A DNA stretch of 23,610 nucleotides, taken from the NCBI GenBank assembly GCA_003427395.1, contig BFEA01000001.1:1614878-1638487 (forward strand), read 5' to 3'. The notes under the pieces were generated by a model. It had not been told where the DNA came from and searched no databases. It was given only the letters and a program-made list of their open reading frames with translations. Positions 1-9,495 of this stretch are shown here, in pieces; positions within the stretch are counted from its first letter, which is position 1; each line of letters opens with the position of its first letter. Both the position numbers and the translations under genes were made by a program. This DNA is from Chara braunii. Taxonomy: Eukaryota > Streptophyta > Charophyceae > Charales > Characeae.

Positions 1-660
1 TGTCTCTTCTTTCTGCATCGAGTCTCTTCTGTCCTAGGTGCTAGCACTCTGTGGATGAAGGATAGGCTTGGATGACGAAACCCTGAGCTGACCTTATAGG
101 GCTGATACTGTGGTTGATCCAACTTTCCAGGGGGGCCTAACCCTCCCAGGACCGATGCTGACCGGCTGGAAACGGTTGGTAGGACTCAGTGGGTCTAAAC
201 GGCGGCCAGGGCTGACACCAAGCAGTCTTTAAGTGTTCAGGGCCTGTTTGAACCACCCCCCTACCGGACCAAGTAAGGCTGATGATCTGTGTCTGACGAC
301 TCGACTATCCCGGGGGACACGAACCCCTCCAAGGACCGGTACAGACCGGCGGGCTGCTCGGTGTGGCACAGTAGGCCGGAAAGGCTGAGTTGTGGGTTGA
401 AAGCACAGGCAGGAACCAAGCTGATCACGTCGTCCTGTCTGCGACGTTAAAGAATTCTTGCGGAGTTTGGGGGATCTCCTTAAATGCCTCCAGATCAGCT
501 GTTGGTTCAGTAGTGACAGCCTCAGAGTAGGTCTAGGCTAGTGACCATAGTTGACAGGGTTTCACCCTGTGGTCCTTAAAAAGTCAGTCAGTCAGCGGGT
601 CAGTGTCCGGGTAGGTCTACGTGGTGAGGAGTAGGACTTTTGTCGTGCACCTGACACCAC
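1..660 (+). other. Leader / 5' untranslated region of the Ty3/gypsy element, with ~181-bp diverged direct repeat
   Basis: No coding frame is supported before the gag ATG at 661. Two diverged copies of a unit of about 181 bp can be aligned: the stretch starting near 122 (a TCCAGGGGGG-type run, later AGGACCGATG) matches the one starting near 304 (CCCGGGGGA, later AGGACCGGTA). A compact hairpin lies at 554-570 (stem ACAGGGT/ACCCTGT, 3-base loop), enclosed by an outer GACCA/TGGTC pairing. This fits a structured retrotransposon leader, but a packaging or translation role is only inference. Confidence 0.5.
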
Positions 661-1670
661 CATGGATGACTATCCGATGTATGGGTTACCTTTGGCGCCT
701 CCTTTTTCCTCTGGGCTTCTGGCCCACTTTCACGTGTAGAGTAGGAACCCAGGGTGGCACTTCCAACCAACCTTACACGAAGGAGGAGGAGGAGAAGATG
801 GCCGCCATCCTGCAGGAGAGAAAGGAGAAGAAGGAGGCCAAGAAGAAGGCGCTGCAGGAGGAGCAGGCGGCAAAGTTGAAGAAGATAGAGGAGGAGATGG
901 CTAGAGAAAAAGAGAGGTTGAAGAAGGAAGAAGAGGAGAGGTTGAAAGAGATGGAAGAGGAAGAAGAAGATGAAACGCCACTGCAAAGGAGGAAGGGGCA
1001 GCACAGTGGCCGCAAGGATGAAGAGATGGAGAAAGGGATTTCGGAGTGGGTTGCCAACTTATCCCTGGGCGAAGAAGAAGAGGTAACTATGTACATCCCC
1101 AAGGATGAGCAAGAAGCCGCTATGAAGAAATGGGAAGAAGAAGAAGATGTTCTGAAGCGGCAGGCGATGCAAGATGAAACGAGGATGGTGTGGAAACTCG
1201 CAATGATGAGGGAGAAAAAAAGAAGAGTGGAGACATCAAGTGCAGCAATGCAGGAATTGGCGGAGGTACGGACTTTAACTACTCAGTTGACCACCCAGGT
1301 AGACCTCCAACAAAAGGTACAGATCATCGCCCAGAGCGTCAAGCGTTTAGCCAGAGTGCAAGAACAACAATATGAGTTTAGCCGAAGCCAGGATATAGTT
1401 GTGCGTTCCATGCGGATGGGGTTCCGAGACTTTGCTCGCGAATTGGTAGTTGTAGGAGCCGAGGTGAATCATCGCCTTGCGTCGGCACCATTGAGGGCGT
1501 CAAGGTGGCAGCTCCCAAGGAGGAAGAGCCGCGTCCTGGTAGGGAGCCGGTCAAAGTCAAATTCCTTGATTCCTAAAGTGGGAAAAGGGAAGAAAACTTT
1601 GAAGACTGGGAGGCCAACGTCAAGACCTACGTGCACCTACAATAGGTCTCCCCAGATCAGCACGTGTTAA
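661..1670 (+). pseudogene. gag, N-terminal charged coiled-coil part (frameshifted)
   Basis: The likely start is ATG 661, in the Kozak-like context ACCACCATGG. The N-terminus (MDDYPMYGLPLAPPF) reads in frame 1 until a stop near 745; the reading then continues in frame 3 from about GTQGGTSNQP. A very Glu/Lys/Arg-rich stretch follows (about 780-1000), which should form a long helix or coiled coil, then a mixed helical region. Near 1480-1490 the frame shifts again: the downstream sequence reads sensibly in frame 2, where stops interrupt it at 1574-1576 and 1643-1645. Gag would normally form the virus-like particle in the cytoplasm. This copy cannot make a full product. Confidence 0.7.
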
Positions 1671-2640
1671 TTGCCATTCATGCACTTAGAGATGAGGCCT
1701 TCAGTTTCGCAAGGTCCCTAGTCCGCGCTGCCAACTGCAACAATGATGCAGTGGCCTACTCATCGTTCACCCCCCTCGTTGATTTCATGAAATTGCTGCG
1801 CGAGCAATTTGCTGATGTCGCTCGCAGTGTCAAGGCCTCAGATAAGCTCCAGACCATCCACGCTCGTAAATGGAAGAGTGCCACGGCACTCAAGGGTACG
1901 ATGGATGAATTGGTGGTTGTCCCTGACCATGGGGTCACTGAGGCCCAATTGGTCGGCCTCTTCTATCGGGCTATGCCCGAAGCCTTTCGAGGGCAGTTCT
2001 TCGCGAAGAGCGAAGACCCTGCCACCACTTATGATTCCCTTAGCCGTGAAGTGGTGGCTTTCGAGGCGAAGTCGGTGTCACTTTCTACCTTCTGGCACAA
2101 AGACCTCGACAAAGGGAAACAATGGAAAGGCCACACTATCTCCGGGCAAGTAAAGACCAAGGATAGCCTTGTCCTTACCTGAGATGAAGGTAGTGTGGAC
2201 GAGATCCCCTACGAGCAGATTGAGTGGGGGTTAGAGGAGGAGGACAGCGGCGTGAGCCAAGAAAGGACTAACGTTGCTGTCGCGACTGGAGGGAGGCCGC
2301 AAGGAGGAGGACGAGGCCAGGGCCAAGGGGGCCGGGCCTCAGGGAGCCGGTTTCAGGGCGATCAGGGGGTTGGTGGCAGAGGAGGAAACTGCCAAGTGGG
2401 AGGAAGGGGTCAAGGTCCCCCGCAAAACCGTCCTAGGAATAGGTCTCCCTATAGGGTAGGTGGATGGCACCCAGGGCTACCTCAGGGTAGGCCTTGGGAA
2501 AGTCTGGGTCTGGACTAGAGCTTATGGCAACAGCGTCTGGACCGGGGCCAGTGCATTTTTTGTTGTGACCCGGGCCATATCATTAAATACTATCCTAAGT
2601 ATAGAGAGACCCGGACGACTGCTCAAGGGCCAAAAGGCAG
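1664..2640 (+). pseudogene. gag, capsid-like part, RGG/Gly-rich linker and defective CCHC zinc knuckle
   Basis: Frame 2 gives a capsid-like helical segment (about 1664-2120; motifs FMKLLREQF, LFYRAMPEAFRGQF) typical of the retrotransposon gag core. Stop codon 2180-2182 interrupts it. A Gly/Arg/Gln-rich segment follows (about 2285-2500), resembling the nucleic-acid-binding linker of plant gags, then a stop at 2516-2518. At 2552-2593 lies a nucleocapsid knuckle: Cys at 2552 and 2561 and His at 2576 are in place, but the last Cys is Tyr (TAT 2591-2593), so zinc binding should be lost. Known family role: RNA binding and packaging. Confidence 0.75.
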
Positions 2641-2652
2641 CCGCCGGTAGGG

Positions 2653-3590
2653 GTAGCAACTGCCCCTACCATTAGGCCATGTGGGGAACATAGCGCTAGC
2701 CGGCAAGAGACTCCCACACCACATGTGCCTATGGCAGAGGTTGCAGGCCGGTGTCTAGATCGTTGCCCAGAGACTGCTTGTGTTAGAGTCTCTCTAGACA
2801 CCTCCCTCACAGGCGTGGCTGATGAATTGAAGGAGAGGATGCCTGCTTGGGCCAAGATGAAGAAGGAGAATAAAGGGCAGCTTATATTACTAGACACAGA
2901 GATTTTTAGAGGTAGAGTAGGGGCCCTAGTATACTCAGGGGCCACCCGCAGCTATATTAGTAGAAAAGCGCTGCAGAAGTTGAAGCTCCAGAAACTAACA
3001 GACCCCATACTTAGTATCCTCGCTGACAACCGTACAATGGTCGTAGAGGATTATGTAGAGGGAGTCCAGGCGTATTTCCGCCTAGAGAAAGATGGGAAAG
3101 TGAAGAAGGTCCTCCACTCCCTTACTCTCCCCGTAGAAGACAGCCTCCCATTCGATATTGTCCTAGGAATGGATTGGGGAGAGGCAGCCGGGGCCACACT
3201 CCATTTGAAAGAGCACGAGTGTAAGCTCCCTAGTCCTTCAGCCGAGGCTAAGACTGGTCGCCTGTTCCATGTGTCAGGAGTACAGAATCCCTTGGCACAC
3301 TGCTGCCTTAGTGCACTTGCATTCGCGAGACTCATGAAGAAGGAGCACCAAGAAGAACAGGTCTTTGTAGCCTATGTTAGGCCAGTGACTGAGCCCAAGG
3401 AAGAGAAGCCTACAGACCTTGCTATTGCCAAACTGCTGGAGGAGTTTAAAGATCTAGCTGAGCTGCCGAGAGGAGTAGTACCGCGGCCCATCCAGCATCG
3501 CATTGAGATAGAGCCTGGCAGTACAACTCCTAAGGGTGCGGTGTACAGGATGTCCCCGCGGGAGTTAGAGGAGCTTCGCAAGCAACTAAC
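2653..3590 (+). pseudogene. pol: retropepsin-like protease and start of RT, with Asp-to-Tyr active site
   Basis: An open frame (frame 1) runs from about 2653 to 3590; the first ATG in it is at 2725. The protease core is recognisable from ALVYSGATRSYI and, later, PFDIVLGMDWG. Retropepsins of this family have D-S/T-G at the active site. Here the Asp codon is TAC (2932-2934), giving YSG, so the enzyme should be inactive. The end (about 3420-3590) holds the usual linker into RT (LPRGVVPRPIQHRIEIEPG, then [15 protein letters not shown]). A single-base deletion near 3590 throws the frame out; the formal ORF ends at 3678 in the wrong frame. Confidence 0.8.
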
Positions 3591-4336
3591 GAGCTCCTTG
3601 AGAAGGGTTGGATTAGGCCCAGTTCATCTCCATTTGGAGCGCCTGTTCTCTTTGTCCCCAAGAAAAAGGGAGAGTTGAGGATGTGTATAGACTATAGGGG
3701 TCTGAATGCGGTTACAGTGAAGAATGTTGAGCCACTGCCTAGGATAGATGATCTTTTAGATCGAGTGCAGGGGGCGAAGTCGAGATAGATTTGAAGTCCA
3801 GATATCATCAGATAGAGGTGCATCCTGATGATCAGTATAAGACAGCCTTCCGGACTAGATATGGGCACTATGAGTTTATAGTGATGCCCTTTGGACTAAC
3901 CAATGTGCCAGCGACGTTCCAGCGCTGTATGAACGATCTGTTTAGGCCATGGTAAGATAGATTTGTTGTTGTCTATTTAGATGATATCTTAGTGTTTAGC
4001 AAGACCCTCCAGGAACATCAGAGTCATCTCAGACAGGGCTTGGAGAAGCTGAGAGAAGCTAACTTCAAGATCAACGCAAAGAAGTGCGATTGGGTGAAGA
4101 CCCAAGTCTTATATCTAGGCCACATCTTAGACGGAGACGGCGTCAAGCCAGAAGATTGCAAAATTGCAGCGATTAGAGATTGGCCCACACCGCGCACGCT
4201 GACAGAGTTGCGATCGTTTTTGGGCTTAGCTAACTACTATAGGAAGCTCGTGAGGAAGAACTCCACTGTCGCTGGGCCCCTTCGCAGATTGTTGAGGAAG
4301 GAAACCATCTAGAAGTGGGATAAGGACTGCACATCT
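3591..4336 (+). pseudogene. pol: reverse transcriptase domain (two frame breaks, two stops)
   Basis: After the shift near 3590 the RT fingers read in frame 3 ([20 protein letters not shown], then YRGLN). A small deletion near 3779, just before the [11 protein letters not shown] motif, moves the reading to frame 2. There [13 protein letters not shown] and the polymerase box YLDD (3974-3985, both catalytic Asp intact) are seen, followed by the thumb/connection (YLGHILDGDGVKPE, LRSFLGLANYYRKL). In-frame stops lie at 3953-3955 (TAA, just before the YLDD strand) and 4310-4312 (TAG). RT copies the element RNA into cDNA. Identity is certain; the gene is dead. Confidence 0.92.
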
Positions 4337-4790
4337 GTTATGAAGAAGCTGAAGCAAGCACTAATAGGATATCCAGTCCTTAAGGTAGTCGGTCCGTCCT
4401 TGCCCTTTACCGTCACTACGGATGCTAGCCAGTACGACATAGGTGTGGTGTTGCAGCACGACGATGGCAACGGTTATAGACCCGTAGAGTTCATGTCCGC
4501 TAGGATGCCTTCAGATAAGGTTGCGACATCTACATATGAGAGGGCACCCTACGCTCTCAGGCAAGCATTAGAACACTGGAAGCATTACTTGCTTGGGAGG
4601 CACTTCAAAGTCTATTCTGAACACGAGACATTGCGATGGTTAAAGACGCGGGCCAAGATGACACCTAAGCTTACTAGGTGGGCCGCAGAAATGACCAGTA
4701 TGACTTTGAGCTCAAGCCAGTCAAAGGGAAGTATAACGTAGTTGCGGATGCTCTGAGTAGAAGAGTTGATTACTTTGGGGCCATAGTCCA
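4337..4790 (+). pseudogene. pol: RNase H domain, with Asp-to-Glu substitution and a frameshift
   Basis: Frame 2 continues through the RNase H domain: FTVTTDASQYDIGVVL carries the first catalytic Asp, TYERAPYALRQALEHWKHYL the helix with the conserved Glu, and FKVYSEHETLRWL the third motif, where related elements have T-D-H. Here that Asp is Glu (GAA 4619-4621). Near 4693 a one-base loss moves the reading to frame 1, where it continues as DQYDFELKPVKGKYNVVADA into LSRR, the usual end of this domain. RNase H removes the RNA strand during reverse transcription. Confidence 0.88.
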
Positions 4791-6327
4791 TTATCTAGAT
4801 ATAGGGTCAAATCTACAACAGAAAGTTAAAGAGGCGTACGCGCAGGACCCCATCTATAGTGAGTTCCTTAAGAGAGTCAAGGAAGCCCCAGAGTCCGAAC
4901 CATATTACTGCACTACTGACGGGTTGTTGCTTGAGAAGACTAACGTAGTCGACCGTTTGTGCATCCCCAACAATGAAGAGATCCGAAGTCTGATCTTAGG
5001 GGAATGTCACGACACCGAAGGACACTTTGGTTGGCAGAAGACTTTAGCCAACCTGATGCACGCGTACACCTGGCCAGGAATGAAAAATGATTGCATAGAG
5101 TATGTTCGCAGTTGCAAAGTCTGCCAGAGGAATAAGTCAACTACGCGTGCCCCTTTAGGTCTTCTCAGACCTTTACCTGTCCCTGACCAGCCGGGAGATT
5201 CAGTGTCCATTGACTTCATGGACACCGGCGTTAAGAGTAGGCATGGCAAAAGCCAAGTTATGGTCGTGGTAGACAAATTTAGTAAGTATGCTATTTTTGT
5301 TCCCTTGCCGTCAGAGGCCAGAACAGAATTAGTAATTCAGAAGTTCTTTGATCATTGGGTCAGTGAACACGGGGTTCCGCTGTCTATAGTTAGCGATAGA
5401 GATACCCGGTTCACAAGTCTGAACTGGTAGGAGTTGATGCGAGTCTACGGATCCAAGTTGTTGATGTCATCAAGCCGTCATCCAGAGACAAACGGTCAGA
5501 CTCAACAGATGAACAAGATCCTGCAGCAAGTCCTGCGCATGTACATTAGGCCTGATCAAGTCCATTGGGATGAGATGCTTCCCAAGGTAGCCAGCGCATA
5601 CAACAACATCCTGCACCTGTCAACCTGTCGCACTCCCAATGAGCTCCATAAGTCCTTTAGACCACGAAGACCATTTGAGGGACTTAACCGAGACCAGATT
5701 CACAGGTTACCGCCCGGTACAAGGAAGTTTGCGATTCAGCACGAGAAAGAGATAGCAACTGTTGTTGAGAATCTCAGGAAGGCCCAGCACCGCATGATCG
5801 AACAGGCGAACAAGCACCGTCGCCCTTCACAGTTCCAAGTAGGCAACTTGGTCTGGGTCCAGTCTAAAGAGTTTGCGCCTGAAGAGAACATTTCGCAGAA
5901 GTTACTGCCTACATATAGGGGGCCGTGGCCGGTTCTCGAAGTCAAAGGCGGCGAAGATAGACCGTCCTATACCATAGAACTCCCAGCACACCTCCACACT
6001 TACCCAGTTTTCCATGCATCGAAGTTGTTACCTTGTCAAACAAGTGATCAGTTTCCATCCCGTAGGTCTATGATTCCACCAGATATGGATGGAAGGTATG
6101 ACATCAATGGCATAGTAGCTGAAGATGTATTCAGGACTGGAGGTAGAGGTCGTCCACAGAAACAGTACAAGGTTCATTTTAGTTATCAAGAGCCGGAAGA
6201 CGACCGCTGGTTTACAAGATCTGAACTTCTAGAGACAACTCCCGATATAGTCCGGGCCTACGAAAGGCAACAGAAAGGTAAAGGTCCTGCCTTGGACCGA
6301 AATTTTCTCGGAGGACCTCGAATTTAG
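4791..6327 (+). pseudogene. pol: integrase with HHCC zinc domain, DDE core, GPY/F-like module and chromodomain-like tail
   Basis: Frame 1 gives an HHCC zinc-binding N-domain: His 5008 and 5023, Cys 5113 and 5122. The catalytic core has Asp at 5212-5214 (SIDFMD) and 5395-5397 (SDRDTRF). A TAG stop at 5428-5430 separates it from the third motif HPETNGQTQQMNK, where the Glu of the DDE triad is Gln (CAA 5503-5505). Downstream come a GPY/F-like module (about 5840-6030; FQVGNLVWVQ, YRGPWPVLEV, FHASKLLPC) and a chromodomain-like C-terminus (about 6100-6280; VAEDVFRTG, YKVHFSYQEPEDDRWF). Chromodomains of such elements steer integration to particular chromatin. The final segment 5434-6327 is still open. 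Confidence 0.9.
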
Positions 6328-6640
6328 GCCGGCAGGAGTGAAACGGTATTCACCACTTCACAGTAGCTGATGCAGATTCCAGGGCTCGATCCCTAGTTCC
6401 CCACCTTAGTTCACCTTACCTGTGTACAGTAACTGTGTCAACCCGTAGATTTGAACCTGCGACCTGTAGGACCGCCAGTGGTAGGTAGGACCTCGTAGGT
6501 TACAAGGTATAGAGGATTCGAACTGTACGTCTGTCGGGTAGGAGTCTAGGCAGTCTAGAGGTCTTAGCTGTAGACTGTCCGAAGGGTCAAAGTCGTAGCT
6601 GCTACTTACCTGAAAGGGCAGAGTCGTAGCTGCTACAGTA

Positions 6641-6681
6641 CCGAAAGGCCAAAGTAGAGTGTTCTAGAAGTGGCCTTTCGG
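6641..6681. repeat. Perfect 11-bp inverted repeat (hairpin)
   Basis: CCGAAAGGCCA at 6641-6651 is the exact reverse complement of TGGCCTTTCGG at 6671-6681, with a 19-base loop. It lies just upstream of the TATA-like box in the LTR-like region. Confidence 0.8.
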
Positions 6682-6843
6682 AGTCAGCCATGTTTTGGCA
6701 GAGGCAAGTGGTCAAGTGGTGTAGGTCCACCACGCTTAGTCAACAGTCCCAGTCCATCCAGTCCGGTCCTGTCCAGCAAGTACCGTCTGGGACTGTGTAT
6801 ACCGTGGGCCAGGGAAACAGGGCAGACCAACGCTTCACAAAAG

Positions 6844-6850
6844 TATAAAT
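6844..6850 (+). promoter_or_regulatory. TATA-like box in the LTR-like region
   Basis: TATAAAT lies in the context AAAAGTATAAATCAAGAGG inside the presumed 3' LTR, in the element's own orientation. An LTR promoter would start transcription about 30 bases downstream, near 6875. No start site can be proven from sequence alone. Confidence 0.4.
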
Positions 6851-7341
6851 CAAGAGGCTGCTCACAGCCATTCATTCATTCATGCGAAAGCCATGCGGAA
6901 GCGCTGCCTCAGCTGCTTGTGCGAGGAGGTCTACAGTGTGCCCGAAGACGAAGTGGGCAGAGAAGTGTAGTGTAGCGAGAGGGTAGTGGCGGCTAGCGCT
7001 GCCATAGCTATAGTAGTGTGTGTGTGTGCGTGATGTGAGTGTGCAGAGTGTCGAGTGTGGGATATCCAGGGTGATCCAGTGTGTGAACAGTGGATGTTGG
7101 GCGCTCAGTCGCCATAGCCAGTGGAAGTGAACTTATCTGGAAGCCACATCTCTGTGTACTGTGTGGGCGCATGTCGCCAATTCGTTGTGCTGTTGTTCAC
7201 GTGCATGAAAAGTGTGGATGCATCGAGTCTGATTGCAAATCAATGTCTGCCTCGAAAATGTCGGATCGGATCCTAGGCGTTATGCCTAATGTAACCTCTG
7301 CCTGTATCCTCTGCCTATAATCTCTCTCTCTCTTGTGTCTC

Positions 7342-7349
7342 AAGAAGAA

Positions 7350-7384
<35 letters not shown>

Positions 7385-7388
7385 CGGA
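7342..7388 (+). repeat. GAA/AAG trinucleotide microsatellite
   Basis: About ten near-perfect AAG units are followed by interrupted GAGGAAGAAGAGG. A short CT run (7321-7333) precedes it. The Glu-rich frame through it (7335-7709) looks like translated repeat rather than a gene. Confidence 0.9.
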
Positions 7389-8733
7389 GGAAGGAAGAGG
7401 AAGCATGGGAGACTAACGAAGAAGACGATGTCGCCTCCCTTGCTGCCTCACCTGCAGATGCTACCGCCGAACTCACCGTCATTCTTTGTCATCATGTGCA
7501 GGTCGCACGTGCACAGGGAGTCCCAGCTATGGCGCCAGGCAAGTCCCCCTTCATCACAAGTATGTCCTCTGCCCCTCTGCCTTCCGGTGCTCAGCCTCCA
7601 ACTCCGTAGCGCAACGCTGAACCAGCAGCGTTGTCGTACCAAATACCCTTACAAGGGTATTTGGCGTGCCTCTCACAAGTCACGCCGGTATGGCCTCGTC
7701 CGGAGTTGACGGCGCACTTGCGGGTGAGAGTTATGTCCTGCCCAGATGAGCGGCGCGAGTGGTACGTCAACGGCGGTGTTTTTGAAGCTGGCTAAATTTC
7801 CCAAAGTTGCTGATTTTGAAAACACGGACCGAAGAGGTCAACGTGCGTGAGAACGTGATCGTGGCTTCCCTCGCTCTCCACTTGAAGAGCGTCGGTAGCT
7901 TAAAGTGGAAGGGAGTTGGAGAAGCATTCCGAGCGGGCCTGTGGGACTGCAGCTCGAGGGTGGTGGGGATCGCGGCAGGTGGACCGCCCGCCCCCCACCA
8001 TCTGTTGAGAGGGGTGAGTGTGAGCGTGTCGTTGATGCCTGACAGACGGGACTGTGCCCAAACACGGGCGGCCCAAGGCACTATCTGGAGGGCGCAACGG
8101 TGTGGGATGCAGCGAGTGCCCACATGGGACACCTCTCCACTTTGGCCAAAAGTTCTCATTTGCATATTCGCTACTGCCACCAAGATGTGCACCGAGACTC
8201 ACCTTGCCCAAGCCCACGTTGAAGGCTTAGCAGCAGGACCGCACCCTCCTATTCACTGCGTTGTAGTACTGTCGGTGGTCGGGGCTAATAGATGCGGTAG
8301 GGGAGTCGTTACACACTCTTTAGCGGGTCTCAACTGTGGTGGCTGGGGTTGGCACCGTCTGAAGGGCCATGCGCTGTGGGCTTCGCAGCGGGTGCCGCGG
8401 TTATCTGCAAGACGGGGCGTTGAAGCTGCCCCGATGGCAGATCACTGGTTGTTCACTTCAGTGCATCCCATGGTCGGGGCCGATTGAATTCGCAAGGGAG
8501 GACTTCGATTTCCTCGACCACCGTCCTTTTGTTTGTATCAGTATGCGCCGATACAATATGATAGCGCAGGGGAAGAGCGAGCGTGGGGGAGGAAAGGATT
8601 GGAAACTGGGCGCAACTAGGAAAGTGAAGAAGGGCGAATGAACCTGGCGGGGGGTTTGCACCACGTACGGGTGAAAACGGAGATGGCGGGAATGAGGGAA
8701 GACGGTCGGGGCGTGGTTGAAAACAGAAAGCCC
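7389..8733. other. Unassigned region; possible decayed coding traces, no gene supported
   Basis: One + frame runs EEDDVASLAASPADATAEL and on to a stop near 7609; another open frame covers 7807-8487 (226 residues, starting MLILKTRTEEVNVRENVIVA). Neither shows a motif I recognise, and the second overlaps minus-strand frames of similar length, as expected in GC-rich noncoding DNA. A decayed gag is possible but unproven. The only clear structure is the palindrome at 7639-7664. Confidence 0.3.
7639..7664. repeat. Near-continuous palindrome, 12-bp arms
   Basis: CCAAATACCCTT and AAGGGTATTTGG are exact reverse complements separated by only two bases (AC). It would form a tight hairpin or cruciform. 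No gene ends next to it, so I do not call it a terminator. Confidence 0.85.
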
Positions 8734-9495
8734 GCCCGATTCCTGATGAAAACGGGCGAGGAAAGAATCATAATGGGGGTTTCAGGACACTGCGAATCCA
8801 TTGGTAAGCTCAGAATGGTGGGAGAGTCAGTAGAAGAGGAGGTTAGAAGGAAGGAGGTGTGAGGAGAGATGTCAGGAGTGAGTGAGCAGGGCGACGTAGA
8901 AAAGTAAATAACTGGCCCGATTCTCAACGAAATCAGGTGATTCAAGACTTGATTCTGGGGTTCTTGGACCCCATGAATCGACCTATGAAGTCAGATTTGG
9001 GTAAAGGTTAGTAGAAAGAAGGATTAGTAAGAAAAAGCTTGCTCGGAGCTATAGAGGAGGCGAAAATGAAGGAAGGAAAACGGCTTTCTCGCTTGTTAGC
9101 GAGTGAATTTGGGCAAGGAAGGAGTCAAAGTGGGGGTTTTCAGGGGTTGCGAACCCAATTGTGAAGTTAGAATTAGTTGGAAGTTAGTAGCTTAGGACGT
9201 AGAGAGAGAAAGTGTCGCGCAAAGCTGTCGACGGGAACCGGCTATGGCAGAAAAGGGAAGAAGGGGATATAGTTCGCACGATTCTTGGCAAGATCAGGCG
9301 GACCAAGGCTTAGTTCTGAGGTTTTTTGGCCCTGCGAGTTGAATCGTGGAGTCAAATTTGGAGATGTGAGTTTACTCTGGGCGCCATAATGACAGAGGGT
9401 TGCGCGGACGGGCAAATGGCTTTGAATTAGTGGATGAATCTCTTCGCGTTCTAACGAGAGATTCATTCTCATTTCGTATGACTGGAGAAGAATGG
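8734..9495 (+). repeat. Degenerate tandem array, ~180-bp unit, four to five copies, each with a small hairpin
   Basis: The core TGGGGGTTTCAGG / TGCGAATCCATTGG recurs in diverged form with starts near 8775, 8957, 9132 and 9318 and a weaker one near 9491 (spacing about 173-186). Each unit also holds a short inverted repeat: GCCCG/CGGGC at 8734-8757, a near-perfect CCCGATT/AATCAGG at 8916-8937, CTCGCT/AGCGAG at 9088-9103 and ATGAATCTCT/AGAGATTCAT at 9434-9466; the fourth unit (near 9275) has only a weak one. The copies are old and the stems differ in sequence. No reading frame stays open across the array. Function unknown. Confidence 0.6.

Larger units (their letters stand above)
1..7333 (+). 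mobile_element. Degenerate Ty3/gypsy LTR retrotransposon (chromovirus-like), 5' end off-window
   Basis: The order gag, CCHC knuckle, protease, RT, RNase H, integrase, chromodomain-like tail is that of Ty3/gypsy elements (integrase after RNase H; Ty1/copia has it before RT). Coding sequence runs from 661 to 6327 but is broken by several frameshifts and in-frame stops, so the copy is dead. The 5' LTR and primer-binding site are not seen and probably lie left of the window. The right boundary is approximate: the last LTR-like sequence runs into a CT run and then a GAA repeat near 7333. Family assignment is firm; exact limits are not. Confidence 0.85.
6328..7333 (+). other. 3' UTR / LTR-like region of the Ty3/gypsy element
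   Basis: This is noncoding sequence directly after the integrase stop. It contains a short purine-rich stretch (6333-6346), near-repeats of about 38 bp built on TCGTAGCTGCTAC (6592-6636), a hairpin with 11-bp arms (6641-6681), a TATA-like box and a CATT repeat near 6878-6894. T-loop-like strings (ATTTGAACC near 6449, ATTCGAACT near 6513) also occur. The position and the TATA box fit the 3' LTR, but no second copy is in the window, so LTR edges cannot be set. Confidence 0.5.

Noticed and set aside
1-60. End of the 5' LTR at the window start
   Set aside because: Apart from a shared GCATCGAGTCT, it does not align with the 3' LTR-like region near 7260-7333, and no primer-binding site is visible.
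600-1102. Minus-strand Leu/Phe- and Ser-rich open frames
   Set aside because: They are antisense shadows of the Glu/Lys-rich gag region.
8156-8170. Octamer ATTTGCAT as a promoter element
   Set aside because: A single 8-mer with no TATA, start site or gene next to it.
7807-8487. 226-residue open frame as a gene
   Set aside because: No motifs, overlapping frames of comparable size on the other strand, GC-rich noncoding context.
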